DNA from: Pseudoxanthobacter soli DSM 19599
GTDB lineage: Bacteria > Pseudomonadota > Alphaproteobacteria > Rhizobiales > Segnochrobactraceae
Reading direction: 5' to 3'
Assembly (NCBI RefSeq): GCF_900148505.1
Contig: NZ_FRXO01000004.1
Span: 62,001 to 126,000, forward strand
DNA: 64,000 nt
Shown: positions 16,834 through 25,231 of the stretch, in pieces
Layout: every line of letters begins with the position of its first letter
Position numbering within the stretch: the first letter of the stretch is position 1
Translations under genes and position numbers: made by a program
The notes under the pieces: model-generated
What the model was told of the DNA's origin: nothing
The model's input: only the letters and a program-made list of their open reading frames with translations
Databases searched by the model: none

Positions 16834-17967
16834 TCACTGCGCCGTCAGAGCAATCGCGGGGCGCGGCAGCACTTTGCCGCTCTCCGGGTCGAACAGGTGC
16901 ATCGGCGCGAGATCGGCATAGAGCATCACCTTCGAACCGATCGGCGCGTGGAAATGGCGGCTCAGCCGGGCGGCGATCTCGACCGGCTTCTCCCCGCCGA
17001 TCTGGCCGATGAGGATGTTCTCGACCCCGAGCGCCTCCATGGCGACGACGGTGAGCTCAAGCGGCTGCCAGGCCTGGTTCTGCCGCGCCTCGTGAAGGTC
17101 CTCCGGGCGCAGGCCGAAAATGATCGGTCTGCCGGCGGCGGAGCGGTAGGAAGCGGCGTGCTGGCCCGGGACCGGGAGCGTCGCGCCGTCGAGCACAACG
17201 GCAAGCGCGCCGTCGGCGTCGGCCGAGAGCGTCGCGGGCACGAGGTTCATCGGCGGGGTGGCGAGGAAACGGGCGACGAAGGTGTTCGCCGGGTTGGCAT
17301 AGACGTCGAGCGGCCGTCCGACCTGCATCACCTCGCCATCGCGCATGATCACGATGCGGTCGCCCATCGTCATCGCCTCGACCTGGTCGTGGGTCACGTG
17401 AATGATGGTGCGTCCGAGCCGGCGGTGCAGCTTGACCAGTTCGAGGCGCATCTCCGCGCGCAGCTGCGCGTCGAGGTTCGACAGCGGCTCGTCCAGCAGG
17501 AAGGCTTCGGGTTCGCGGACGATCGCGCGACCGAGGGCGACGCGCTGGCGCTGGCCACCGGAAAGAGCGGCTGGCTTGCGGTCGAGATAGCTCGTCAGGC
17601 CGAGCAGGCCCGCGGCGTCGCGGATCTTGGCGTCGATCTCGCTTGCCGGGCTGCCACGCATCTTGAGACCGAACGCCATGTTCTGCCGCACCGTCATGTG
17701 CGGATAGAGAGCGTAGGACTGGAACACGACGGCGATGTTGCGGTCGCGCGGCGGAACGTGGGTCACGGGGCGGCCGCCGATGCGCAGTTCACCGGCGGTG
17801 ACGCTTTCAAGGCCCGCGATCATGCGAAGCGTGGTCGACTTGCCGCAGCCCGACGGACCGAGGAAAATCACGAACTCGCCGTCGGCGATCGTCAGATCCA
17901 CGTCGCGCACGCCATAGGCGCCGTTCGCGTACATCTTGGAAACGTGGTCGAGTTCGATCGACGCCAT
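16834..17967 (-). CDS. Sugar ABC transporter ATPase (UgpC/MalK family)
   Basis: 377 residues. Walker A 'GPSGCGKST', Q-loop 'VFQSYALYPH', signature 'LSGGQRQRVALGRA', Walker B 'AFLLDEPLSNLD', switch 'HVTHDQVEA', then a C-terminal OB-type regulatory domain ('FGLRPEDLHEA', 'LGVENILIGQIGG') typical of MalK/UgpC. It is the first gene of the importer operon. ATG at 17967 precisely opens the first strand (MASIELDHVSKMY). The 300-base gap upstream contains inverted repeats with the same TATGTTC half-site seen before the DeoR gene. Confidence 0.93.
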   Translation of the reverse strand: MASIELDHVSKMYANGAYGVRDVDLTIADGEFVIFLGPSGCGKSTTLRMIAGLESVTAGELRIGGRPVTHVPPRDRNIAVVFQSYALYPHMTVRQNMAFGLKMRGSPASEIDAKIRDAAGLLGLTSYLDRKPAALSGGQRQRVALGRAIVREPEAFLLDEPLSNLDAQLRAEMRLELVKLHRRLGRTIIHVTHDQVEAMTMGDRIVIMRDGEVMQVGRPLDVYANPANTFVARFLATPPMNLVPATLSADADGALAVVLDGATLPVPGQHAASYRSAAGRPIIFGLRPEDLHEARQNQAWQPLELTVVAMEALGVENILIGQIGGEKPVEIAARLSRHFHAPIGSKVMLYADLAPMHLFDPESGKVLPRPAIALTAQ

Positions 17968-18162
17968 CGACAATCCCCGAAGCCGCTTCGATACGCGCGG
18001 CGGAAATGCAGTGTTCCGGCCCGTCCTGCCCCGCTCGTCCCAGCCGCTTCCGGGGGAAGCGGCGATGACGAACGATCCGGGGCGGCCCGCCCCGGCTTCG
18101 GCCCGTGCTCCGGTCCGGGCCGTTCGTTCGCCACGAGAGGGCGACCGGATGGCTGTCAGTGT

Positions 18163-18218
18163 ATGTTCACAAAACCGAACATCGCAATACAAGAAATGAT
18201 CGTTTTTGTTATTTCTTG
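18163..18218. promoter_or_regulatory. Two inverted repeats upstream of the sugar ABC operon
   Basis: ATGTTC/GAACAT (18163-18182) and CAAGAAAT/ATTTCTTG (18190-18218) lie about 200 bases before the ATPase start in an AT-rich pocket. The TATGTTC half-site at 18162-18168 recurs at 19143-19149 in the DeoR/SDR divergent region, so the local DeoR regulator may bind here. The remainder of the 17968-18267 gap shows no gene. Confidence 0.5.
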
Positions 18219-18267
18219 GTTCGCGACAGGGTGAAATTTTGTGCGCCTGTGGATGGCGGCCTGCCGC

Positions 18268-19068
18268 TCAGGTCGTGTAGACGCCGCCGGTCACGTTCAC
18301 GCCCTGGCCGGTCATGAAGCGGGCCGCGTCGGAGCACAGGAACACCACCACGTCGGCGACGTCCTCGGGCGTCTCCAGGCGTCCGAGCGGCGTCTGGGCG
18401 ATGTAGTCGGAGATCACGCGCTCCGGCGTGACGCCGCGCAGCGTCGCCTCCCACTCCACTTCGCGTGATTGCATGCCGGTCTTCACGAAGCCGGGGCAAA
18501 CCGCATTGACGCGGATTCCCTTGCTGGCGAGCTCGCGCGCGAACGCCTGCGTCCAGCCCAGCACGGCGAACTTCGAGGCCGAATAATGGGCGAGCAGCGG
18601 CGCGCCGATCTTCGCCGCCAGCGAGGCGGTGTTGACGATGACGCCCTTGCCTTCGGCCACGAAGTGCCGGCCGGCGATCTGATTCGCGAGGAAAATGCCG
18701 CGGGTGTTGACGTCGAAGTTGAAGTCCCACTCCTCGTCGGTCAGTTCCAGCGCATGCTGCATCGTCGAGACGCCGGCATTGGCGATCAGGATTTCGCAGC
18801 CGCCCATCAGTTTCAGAGCCTCGCCGAACGCGGCCTCGACGGACGCCCGCTTGCGCACGTCGACCTTCACCGCGACCGCGCCGCCGCCGATCTCCGCAGC
18901 CGTGCGGGCGGCCGCATCCTCGTCGATATCCGCGATCACGACGCGCACGCCCTGGCGCGCGAGTGCGGCGGAAATCGCCTTTCCGATGCCGACGGCGCCG
19001 CCGGTGACGAAGGCGCGGCGGCCGGCGAGGTCCGGGTGGAGAGCGGCGGAGGAGGCGATCGCGGTCAT
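18268..19068 (-). CDS. SDR family NAD(P)-dependent oxidoreductase (probable polyol/sugar dehydrogenase)
   Basis: 266 residues, a classical short-chain dehydrogenase. The cofactor motif is 'TGGAVGIGKAI' (TGxxxGxG), acidic 'ADIDEDAA' suggests NAD preference, 'ANAG' stabilises the core, and the catalytic Ser-Tyr-Lys is in 'NTASLAAKIGAPLLAHYSASK'. 'AVCPGFVKTGM' follows. ATG at 19068 with GGAGAC upstream; longer in-frame starts enter the regulatory region. Transcribed away from DeoR, upstream of and parallel with the sugar importer, so it probably oxidises the imported polyol before phosphorylation by the FGGY kinase. Confidence 0.9.
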   Translation of the reverse strand: MTAIASSAALHPDLAGRRAFVTGGAVGIGKAISAALARQGVRVVIADIDEDAAARTAAEIGGGAVAVKVDVRKRASVEAAFGEALKLMGGCEILIANAGVSTMQHALELTDEEWDFNFDVNTRGIFLANQIAGRHFVAEGKGVIVNTASLAAKIGAPLLAHYSASKFAVLGWTQAFARELASKGIRVNAVCPGFVKTGMQSREVEWEATLRGVTPERVISDYIAQTPLGRLETPEDVADVVVFLCSDAARFMTGQGVNVTGGVYTT

Positions 19069-19114
19069 GGGTGTCTCCAAGGCTGAAGGTGCCAGAGGTA
19101 TATCAACAAAAATC

Positions 19115-19148
19115 AACATATCAAACGTGATTCATGTTTGAATATGTT
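19115..19148. promoter_or_regulatory. Long imperfect palindrome, candidate DeoR operator
   Basis: AACATATCAAAC (19115-19126) faces GTTTGAATATGTT (19136-19148) with a nine-base centre; the arms match except for one extra base. It lies in the divergent gap between SDR and DeoR and covers the first possible DeoR start codon, which suggests either autoregulation or that translation begins further in. Half-site TATGTTC is shared with the region upstream of the ABC operon. Confidence 0.6.
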
Positions 19149-20066
19149 CGCATATCGACTATGGTCCAATCAGGCGGTCCCCACGCGGCCGTTCCGTCCA
19201 GAGGTGCCCACCGCATGCCTGCCGACGCTCATCCGGTCTCCGATTCGCCCGAAAAGGCGCCTGCAGGCGATCGCCAGCGCGTGCTCGGGCGGGTGCGCCA
19301 CGAGCGCATCCTTGCGATGCTGCGCGAGGCGGGCTCCGTCACGGTCGGCGAGATCGCGGGCGAACTCGCGGTCTCGGACATGACGGTGCGCCGCGATCTC
19401 GTGGAACTGGAGAAGGCAGGCCAGCTCGAGCGCATCCACGGTGGCGCCATTGTCCGGCAGGGCGGCGCGGCGGTCGTGATGGACAGCGAGGAGCCGAGCT
19501 TCGCCGCGCGCCTGCGCCAGCGCCGCGAGGCGAAGGAACGGATCGCAGCGCTTGCAGCATCGATCGTCGGCAACCAGCGCACTATCGCGCTCGATGTCGG
19601 TACCACCACCTTCCTCCTGGCGGAGCGGCTGAAGGAGGCCCAGCACGCCAAGGTCTTCACCAACAGCCTGCGCATCGCCAACGTGCTGGCGGACGGTGGA
19701 CCCGAGGTCTACGTGCCGGGCGGCCGGCTGCGCGGCGACGAGATGTCGATCTCGGGGCCGACCGCGCTCGCCCAGTTCGAGGCGCTGTGGTTCGACGTCG
19801 CCGTGCTCGGCGTTTCCGGCGTCACGGCCGCAGGGCTGTTCGACTATTCCTTCGAGGATACCGAGATGAAGCGGGTCTACCTGCGCCGCTCGGGCCTCAA
19901 GATCGTGCTGTGCGATGCTGCCAAGTTCCGGCGGATGTCGCTGGTGCAGGTTGCCGGCCTCGAAGACGTTTCGATGCTGATCACCGATGCGCCCCCGCCG
20001 CCTGACGTCGCCGCGGCTCTTGCCCAGGCGGGCGTGGAACTGCGCGTCGCTGCGTCCGAAAGCTGA
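19134..20066 (+). CDS. DeoR/GlpR family transcriptional regulator
   Basis: Up to 310 residues. A DeoR helix-turn-helix spans 'RHERILAMLREAGSVTVGEIAGELAVSDMTVRRDLVELEKAGQLERIHGGA' (about residues 56-105), then a sugar-phosphate-sensing domain with 'TIALDVGTTTFLLAERL', 'VFTNSLRIANVL', 'VYVPGGRLRG' and 'KIVLCDAAKF'. The N-terminus before the helix-turn-helix is longer than usual, and the first ATG lies inside a palindrome; ATG at 19161 or 19215 may be the real start. It heads the rightward run DeoR, BtpA-like, FGGY kinase, HAD. Likely a repressor released by the phosphorylated substrate made by the kinase. Confidence 0.92.
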   Translation: MFEYVRISTMVQSGGPHAAVPSRGAHRMPADAHPVSDSPEKAPAGDRQRVLGRVRHERILAMLREAGSVTVGEIAGELAVSDMTVRRDLVELEKAGQLERIHGGAIVRQGGAAVVMDSEEPSFAARLRQRREAKERIAALAASIVGNQRTIALDVGTTTFLLAERLKEAQHAKVFTNSLRIANVLADGGPEVYVPGGRLRGDEMSISGPTALAQFEALWFDVAVLGVSGVTAAGLFDYSFEDTEMKRVYLRRSGLKIVLCDAAKFRRMSLVQVAGLEDVSMLITDAPPPPDVAAALAQAGVELRVAASES

Positions 20067-20143
20067 TCCCTTCCAAAAACGCCCGCGTCGCGGGCCGATC
20101 GCTCATGCCCCGGGTGTGGGGCGCTGTCGTCAGGAGTTGAAAG

Positions 20144-20944
20144 ATGATTTTCGAGTTCTTCGGGTCGAAGAAGAAGGCCGTGATCGCAATGGCCCACATC
20201 GGCGCGCTGCCGGGCACGCCGCTCTATGACACGAAGGGCGGCATGTCGAAGCTCGTCGACGGCGTTCTCGCGGATGTCGAGAAGCTGCAGGCCGGCGGCG
20301 TCGATGCGATCATGTTCGGCAACGAGAACGACCGTCCCTACGTCTTCAAGGCGCCGGCGGAAGGCATCGCCGCCATGACCGCCGTCGTAGAGGCTGTGAA
20401 GCCCGCGCTCAAGGTCCCGTTCGGCGTCAACTATCTGTGGGATCCGACCGCCAGCGTCGCGATCGGCGCCTCCACCGGCGCGAAGTTCGTGCGTGAGATC
20501 TTCACCGGCCTGTTCGCGTCCGACATGGGCCTGTGGGAGCCGAACTGCGCCGCGGCCTCGCGCCTGCGCCGCAATCTCGGCCGCGAGGACATGAAGCTGC
20601 TCTTCAACATCAATGCCGAGTTTGCGCACTCGCTGGATCAGCGGCCGATCGAGCTGCGCGCCAAGAGCGCGGTGTTCTCCTCGCTCGCCGATGCGATCCT
20701 GGTGTCCGGCCCGATCACCGGCCAGCCGGCCGACCAGTCGCACCTGCGCAAGGTCGCCGAGACCGTGACCGACGTCCCGGTGTTCGCCAACACGGGCGTC
20801 AACATCGACAACGTGCGCGATGTGCTCTCGGTCGCCTCGGGCTGCGTGATCGGCACGCACTTCAAGGTCGACGGCAACACCTGGAACGCCGTGGACGCGG
20901 ACCGGGTGAAGCGCTTCATGGATGTCGTGCACGGCCTGCGTTGA
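20144..20944 (+). CDS. BtpA/SgcQ family protein (TIM-barrel enzyme, reaction unknown)
   Basis: 266 residues, soluble. 'KKAVIAMAHIGALPGTPLYD' at the N-terminus, 'GVDAIMFGNENDRPY', 'VPFGVNYLWDP', 'ADAILVSGPITGQ' and the phosphate-site-like 'VFANTGVNIDNV' are the hallmarks of the BtpA/SgcQ family, thought to be beta/alpha barrels. BtpA was named for a photosystem I assembly role in cyanobacteria; bacterial homologues such as SgcQ sit in sugar operons without an assigned reaction. ATG at 20144 has AGGAG. Encoded between a DeoR regulator and an FGGY kinase, it is best viewed as a catabolic isomerase, epimerase or aldolase candidate; that is inference. Confidence 0.88.
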   Translation: MIFEFFGSKKKAVIAMAHIGALPGTPLYDTKGGMSKLVDGVLADVEKLQAGGVDAIMFGNENDRPYVFKAPAEGIAAMTAVVEAVKPALKVPFGVNYLWDPTASVAIGASTGAKFVREIFTGLFASDMGLWEPNCAAASRLRRNLGREDMKLLFNINAEFAHSLDQRPIELRAKSAVFSSLADAILVSGPITGQPADQSHLRKVAETVTDVPVFANTGVNIDNVRDVLSVASGCVIGTHFKVDGNTWNAVDADRVKRFMDVVHGLR

Positions 20945-20972
20945 GGTCGGCGAACTCCCGCGGAATAGCGAC

Positions 20973-22478
20973 ATGACCTGTGTTCTCGGCCTCGATATCG
21001 GCACTACGTCCACCATCGGCATCCTGATCCGCCTGCCGGATCAGGTGCTCGGCATCGCGTCACGGCCCGTGCGGCTGTCGACGCCCCATGCCGGCTGGGC
21101 GGAGGAAGATCCGGCGGAGTGGTGGTCCAATGTCTGCGACATCAGCCGGGAGCTGATTGCAAAGGCGGGCATCGACGGCGCGGAGATCGCGGCGATCGGT
21201 GCGGCCGGAATGCTGCCGGCCGTCGTGCTGCTCGATGAAGAAGGGCGCGTGCTGCGCCCGAGCATCCAGCAGAGCGACGGCCGATGCGGCGCGGAAGTCG
21301 CCGAACTCCGCGCCGAATATGACGAGGCAGCCTTCATCGCGAAGGCCGGCAACGGCATCAACCAGCAGCTCGTCACCGCCAAGCTGCGCTGGATCGCCCG
21401 CCACGAGCCGGACGTGTTCGCCCGAATCGCGACGGTGTTCGGCTCCTACGACTACGTGAACTGGCGGTTGACCGGCGAACGGGCGGTCGAGCAGAACTGG
21501 GCGCTTGAAGCCGGCTTCGTCGATGTCGGCCGGGGCGTGATCGACGACGAACTCGTCGCGCTCGCCCGGGTGCCGCGCGGCGCCGTGCCGCGTAAGATCG
21601 CGTCCCACGAGATTCTCGGCCGCGTCACCACCGAGGCGGCTGCCGCCACCGGGCTTGCCGCCGGAACCCCCGTGGTCGGTGGCGCCGCGGACATGATCGC
21701 CTCCGCGCTCGGCGCCGGCGTGGTCTCGGCTGGCGATGTCCTCCTCAAGTTCGGCGGCGCGGTCGACATCCTGACCGCGACGGACAAGGTGCAGCCCGAT
21801 CCGCGCCTCTATCTCGACTATCACCTGATTCCCGGCCTGTTCATGCCGAACGGCTGCATGTCCACCGGCGGTTCGGTTCTGAACTGGTTCGTTCGCACGC
21901 TCGCGGGCGGCGAGGCGGCGGCCGCCGCGGCGGCGGGTGTCGGCCTGCACCAGCATCTCGATCGGCTGGCGGCCGAGAAGCCGGCGGGCGCCGAAGGGCT
22001 GACGGTGCTGCCCTATTTCCTCGGCGAGAAGACGCCGCTTCACGACCCCGCCGCGCGCGGCGTGTTCGAGGGGCTGACGCTCTCGCACGATATCGGCCAC
22101 CTGTGGCGGGCGCTGCTCGAAGCCTATGCCTATGCGATCGTGCATCACGTCGAGGTTCTGCGCGACATGGGACACCGGGCCGAGCGGTTCGTGGTGTCGG
22201 ATGGCGGATCCGCAAGCCGGGTTTGGATGCAGATCGTCGCCGACGTCCTGCAGCAACCCGTGCAGCGCCTGACGGGGCACCCCGGATCGTGCCTAGGTGC
22301 CGCTTGGACCGCCGCCATCGGCGCCGGCCTCACCAACGACTGGTCCGCCGTGTCGCGGTTCGTCGAGTTCGGAGACCGCCTCGAACCCAATGCCGCCAAC
22401 GAAGCGGCCTATTCTGCCGGCTATAGCTGCTTCCGCGATCTCTACTGCCGGCTCTACGCCCCGGAGGCGCAGCCATGA
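20973..22478 (+). CDS. FGGY-family carbohydrate kinase (xylulokinase-like)
   Basis: 501 residues, the usual FGGY length, with two actin-like ATPase domains. 'VLGLDIGTTSTIG' is the phosphate-1 loop, 'AGMLPAVVLLDEEG' and 'QSDGRCGAE' belong to the sugar-binding side, 'GGAADMIASALGAG' opens the second domain and 'VVSDGGSASRVWMQIVADVL' is the adenosine motif. It phosphorylates a ketose or polyol using ATP. ATG at 20973 rather than the upstream in-frame ATG, because the P-loop strand starts there. It lies 28 bases after the BtpA-like gene and overlaps the HAD gene, so all are co-transcribed. Substrate unknown; ketopentose or tetrulose kinases are near relatives. Confidence 0.92.
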   Translation: MTCVLGLDIGTTSTIGILIRLPDQVLGIASRPVRLSTPHAGWAEEDPAEWWSNVCDISRELIAKAGIDGAEIAAIGAAGMLPAVVLLDEEGRVLRPSIQQSDGRCGAEVAELRAEYDEAAFIAKAGNGINQQLVTAKLRWIARHEPDVFARIATVFGSYDYVNWRLTGERAVEQNWALEAGFVDVGRGVIDDELVALARVPRGAVPRKIASHEILGRVTTEAAAATGLAAGTPVVGGAADMIASALGAGVVSAGDVLLKFGGAVDILTATDKVQPDPRLYLDYHLIPGLFMPNGCMSTGGSVLNWFVRTLAGGEAAAAAAAGVGLHQHLDRLAAEKPAGAEGLTVLPYFLGEKTPLHDPAARGVFEGLTLSHDIGHLWRALLEAYAYAIVHHVEVLRDMGHRAERFVVSDGGSASRVWMQIVADVLQQPVQRLTGHPGSCLGAAWTAAIGAGLTNDWSAVSRFVEFGDRLEPNAANEAAYSAGYSCFRDLYCRLYAPEAQP

Positions 22479-23215
22479 CCGATCAGCCCTTCCTGCAGGA
22501 CGACGGATTGCCGTCCGCGAGCGAAATCGGCGGAAGTGCCTTTTCGACGCGCTCGGCGTCGGTTTGCGCTGTTCGCGATCTCGGCATTGAGGCGATCGCC
22601 TGGGATATCGACGGCACGCTCGTCGACAGCGAACCGTTGCATCACGAGGCGCTTGTCGCCGTGTGTGCCGACCTCGGGGTCGATGTGTCCGATCTCTCCC
22701 CCGATGTGTTCCGCGGCGTGCACATGGTCGACGTCTGGGCTGCGCTGCTGCCGCGCATGCCGAAACACGCCACCATGGAAGGCTGGATCGCGGCGACGGT
22801 CGATTATTACGTCGCCGCCCGCCATCGACTGGCGGCGATCGAGGGTGCGGTCGAGACCATCGAGGCGCTGGCCGCGATGGGCATTCCGCAGGTCTGCGTC
22901 TCCAATTCGAACCGTGCCGTGGTCGATGCCAATATCGCCGCCCTCGGCATCGCGCCGGCGCTGCGTTTTTCCATCAGCCTCGACGATGTGGCCGCCGGCA
23001 AGCCCGATCCGGAACCCTATCTCACCGCCGCGGTCCGTCTCGGTCTGCATCCCTCGCAGGTTCTCGCGGTTGAAGACAGCCGCTCGGGCGCGATGTCCGC
23101 ACGCGCAGCGGGATTGCGGCTCGCCGCCTTCATCCCCGGCGGTCTCGATGCCGGTGAAATCGGCGAGGCCGATCTCGTCGCCTCGCGAATCTCCCGCGTC
23201 CTCGACCTGTTCTGA
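22475..23215 (+). CDS. HAD superfamily (subfamily IA) phosphatase or phosphoglucomutase-like protein
   Basis: 246 residues. Motif I 'WDIDGTLVDSEPLHHEAL' carries the nucleophile and acid/base Asp; motif II is 'VCVSNSNRAVV'; motif III Lys is in 'AGKPDPEPY'; motif IV is 'VLAVEDSRSGAMSA'. A helical cap follows motif I. About 40 extra N-terminal residues precede motif I, which is unusual, so an internal start is possible, though ATG at 22475 overlaps the kinase stop (ATGA) and is probably coupled. In the operon it may dephosphorylate an intermediate, limit sugar-phosphate stress or act as a mutase. Confidence 0.88.
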   Translation: MTDQPFLQDDGLPSASEIGGSAFSTRSASVCAVRDLGIEAIAWDIDGTLVDSEPLHHEALVAVCADLGVDVSDLSPDVFRGVHMVDVWAALLPRMPKHATMEGWIAATVDYYVAARHRLAAIEGAVETIEALAAMGIPQVCVSNSNRAVVDANIAALGIAPALRFSISLDDVAAGKPDPEPYLTAAVRLGLHPSQVLAVEDSRSGAMSARAAGLRLAAFIPGGLDAGEIGEADLVASRISRVLDLF

Positions 23216-23249
23216 GAGATCCTGAACCGTCCGCCTCGCCCGGCGGTGG

Positions 23250-23438
23250 TCAGGATTTCTTCGTCCGCGTCGGCTTTCCCTTGCGCGACGTGGATGCCAT
23301 GTCGTGCAGTTCCTTTTCCGTCATCGATTTTTCCATGCTCCGCGACGCGCCCTTCAGGCTGCTTTCGGAGCGTTCGCCGCGCTTTGCGGCCAGGGCGGCG
23401 CCTGCCGCCTTCTGCTGGGCCTGCGATTTCGCCGGCAT
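23250..23438 (-). CDS. DUF3008 family small basic protein
   Basis: 62 residues, highly charged and Lys/Ala/Ser-rich: MPAKSQAQQKAAGAA..., '...RSMEKSMTEKELHDMAST...', ending in a Lys-rich tail. The pattern is that of DUF3008, common as single small genes in Rhizobiales; function unknown. The start has an excellent AAGGAG. Likely disordered and possibly nucleic-acid-binding by charge alone. Confidence 0.85.
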   Translation of the reverse strand: MPAKSQAQQKAAGAALAAKRGERSESSLKGASRSMEKSMTEKELHDMASTSRKGKPTRTKKS

Positions 23439-23573
23439 GTGATCTCTCCTTCCGGATCGAATGCGAGCCCCCGTCACCCGCGATTGGAACGGGCGGCGCC
23501 CTGAATGGTTGCATGATCGGGTCGCCCGCGGGCGTGTTCCCGCGCCGGCGAGTGCCGGTCATCGACGGTCACA

Positions 23574-23712
23574 GGCTCAAGCCGTTGAATCCGGCGCCCT
23601 TTGCTGTCTGTCGGCTCGTTCCATCCGGTCCGAAAGGGCTCTAATCTCGGACCGTGGCCGTCAAGCTGCCGCGCCGGCCGGACGAGGCGTCCGACGGACA
23701 AGAAATCGCTCA
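23574..23712 (-). repeat. Degenerate, rearranged mosaic repeat (copy F)
   Basis: 23574-23644 reads as a decayed left half of the repeat in reverse orientation (CTCAAGC..TTGAAT..GGCGC, ..GTTCCATCCG.., GGCTCTA). 23665-23712 resembles part of the same half in forward orientation, ending in ACAAGAAATCGCTC. Together they make a head-to-head mosaic rather than a simple insertion. The rest of the 288-base gap (23439-23726) contains no gene; the ribosome site of the next gene (AGGGAG) lies at the end of this element. Confidence 0.5.
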
Positions 23713-23726
23713 AGGGAGATCCAACG

Positions 23727-24401
23727 ATGCGCGCCCAGTCGTCCTTCATCTTCGACCTCGATGGGACTCTCGTCGACAGCGTCTACCAGCACGTTCTCTC
23801 CTGGAAGGAAGCGCTGGACGAGGAGAACATCGATCTCGCAGTGTGGCGCATCCATCGAAAGATCGGCATGAGCGGAGGCCTGTTCACCAACCAGCTCCTG
23901 CGCGAAACCGGCTATGAACTCGACCCTGAGAAGATCGACCGGCTGCGGATACTCCATGCCCGGGCCTACACGCGCTATGGCCAGTCGGTCAGGCCGTTGC
24001 CCGGCGCGAAGGCGCTGCTCGCCGCGCTAACCGACAACGGCATTCCCTGGGCGATCGCGACGAGCGGGCGCATGGAGACCGCGGCCATCAATCTCGCGAG
24101 CCTCGGCATCGATCCAGACAAGGTGACGGTGATCACCCGCGACCTCGTCAAGTACGCCAAGCCCGAGCCGGACCTGTTCCTGGCGGCAGCGGATCGCCTC
24201 GGCATCCCCATCGAATCCTCGGTCGTGGTCGGCGACAGCATCTGGGACATGCTGGCGGCAGCCCGCTGCCGGGCCCTCGGTATCGGCCTGCTATGCGGCG
24301 GATATGGTGCCGCGGAACTGCAGGCGGCCCATGCCTATCGCGTGTTCGATGATCCGCAGGACCTGCTCGATCATCTCGACGAGGTTGGCGGCAGGCGCTG
24401 A
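23727..24401 (+). CDS. HAD superfamily (subfamily IA) phosphatase
   Basis: 224 residues, complete haloacid-dehalogenase fold: motif I 'IFDLDGTLVDSVYQHVLSW', cap domain, motif II 'WAIATSGRMET', motif III 'YAKPEPDLFL', motif IV 'VVVGDSIWDMLAA'. The DGTLVDS pattern points to a phosphomonoesterase of the phosphoglycolate/sugar-phosphate phosphatase group. ATG at 23727 with GGGAG upstream. It is convergent with the metallophosphoesterase, 28 bases apart. Distinct from the HAD at 22475, with only motif-level similarity. Confidence 0.9.
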   Translation: MRAQSSFIFDLDGTLVDSVYQHVLSWKEALDEENIDLAVWRIHRKIGMSGGLFTNQLLRETGYELDPEKIDRLRILHARAYTRYGQSVRPLPGAKALLAALTDNGIPWAIATSGRMETAAINLASLGIDPDKVTVITRDLVKYAKPEPDLFLAAADRLGIPIESSVVVGDSIWDMLAAARCRALGIGLLCGGYGAAELQAAHAYRVFDDPQDLLDHLDEVGGRR

Positions 24402-24429
24402 CGCCGGCCCATTCCCTGCGACGCCGGCA

Positions 24430-25209
24430 TCACGAGCGCGGCGGCGGCAGCGGAAATTCCCGCATGTGCAACATGAGGCCGGCGGCGTCGATAACGGCGA
24501 TGCCGTAGGCCGGCGCCTCGTAGGACACGCCTGCGCGTGCGCCCGTCATCTCCAGCCCCATCTGGTGGTTGGTTCCCCGCAGCACGCTGACGGGGATACC
24601 GTGCCACGACCCGAAGATCGGCCGGTGGACGTGGCCGGCGAACACATGCCGGACGCCTCCATGCGCCTTCAGGCGGTGCGCGAGCGCATCGGCGTCCGCT
24701 TCCGCCAACCGGCAGGCGTCGATGGCGGGGATGTGGACGGCGAACGGCGGATGGTGCAGGAAGACATATACCGTGCGCTCCGCAGCCTCCTCAAGACGGG
24801 CGTCGAGCCACGCGAGTCGGGCGGCACAGAGCCGGCCCCCGACATGGCCGGGATCGAGCGAGTCGAGGAAGATCAGCCGCCCCGTCGGCCAATCGAGCAC
24901 GGACTGCACGAATCCGTTTTCATCGACCTCCGCATCCGGAAAGGCGCCGCGGAATGCCGGCCGATCGTCATGGTTGCCGAGCAGCAGCCGAACGGGAATG
25001 GGGAATGCCCGCAACCGCTCGGCGAGCGCCGCATAGGCCTCCGGTTGGCCGTCATTGGTGAGATCGCCTGTCAGCACGCAGACGGCGGCATCGGCATGGT
25101 GGCGGAGGATGTCGACAAGGCAGGCGTCGAGCCCCGCATAGGGATCGAGGCCTGCGACGGTCTCGCCCGGGCGGGCGAGATGCAGGTCGGTCACCTGGAC
25201 GATCTTCAT
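24430..25209 (-). CDS. Metallophosphoesterase (CpdA/GpdQ-type phosphodiesterase)
   Basis: 259 residues with all five dinuclear-metal blocks: 'VTDLHL' (DxH), 'LTGDLTNDG' (GD), 'LLGNHDDRP' (GNHD), 'YVFLHHPP' (H) and 'VFAGHVHRP' (GHxH). This set matches class III cyclic-nucleotide phosphodiesterases and glycerophosphodiesterases. It hydrolyses phosphodiesters in the cytoplasm; the substrate is unresolved. It follows the inositol-monophosphatase-family gene by 22 bases on the same strand, so the two may successively split a phosphodiester and remove the remaining phosphate. Confidence 0.9.
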   Translation of the reverse strand: MKIVQVTDLHLARPGETVAGLDPYAGLDACLVDILRHHADAAVCVLTGDLTNDGQPEAYAALAERLRAFPIPVRLLLGNHDDRPAFRGAFPDAEVDENGFVQSVLDWPTGRLIFLDSLDPGHVGGRLCAARLAWLDARLEEAAERTVYVFLHHPPFAVHIPAIDACRLAEADADALAHRLKAHGGVRHVFAGHVHRPIFGSWHGIPVSVLRGTNHQMGLEMTGARAGVSYEAPAYGIAVIDAAGLMLHMREFPLPPPRS

Positions 25210-25231
25210 CGGAGCGCCTTTCCGCGATTCG

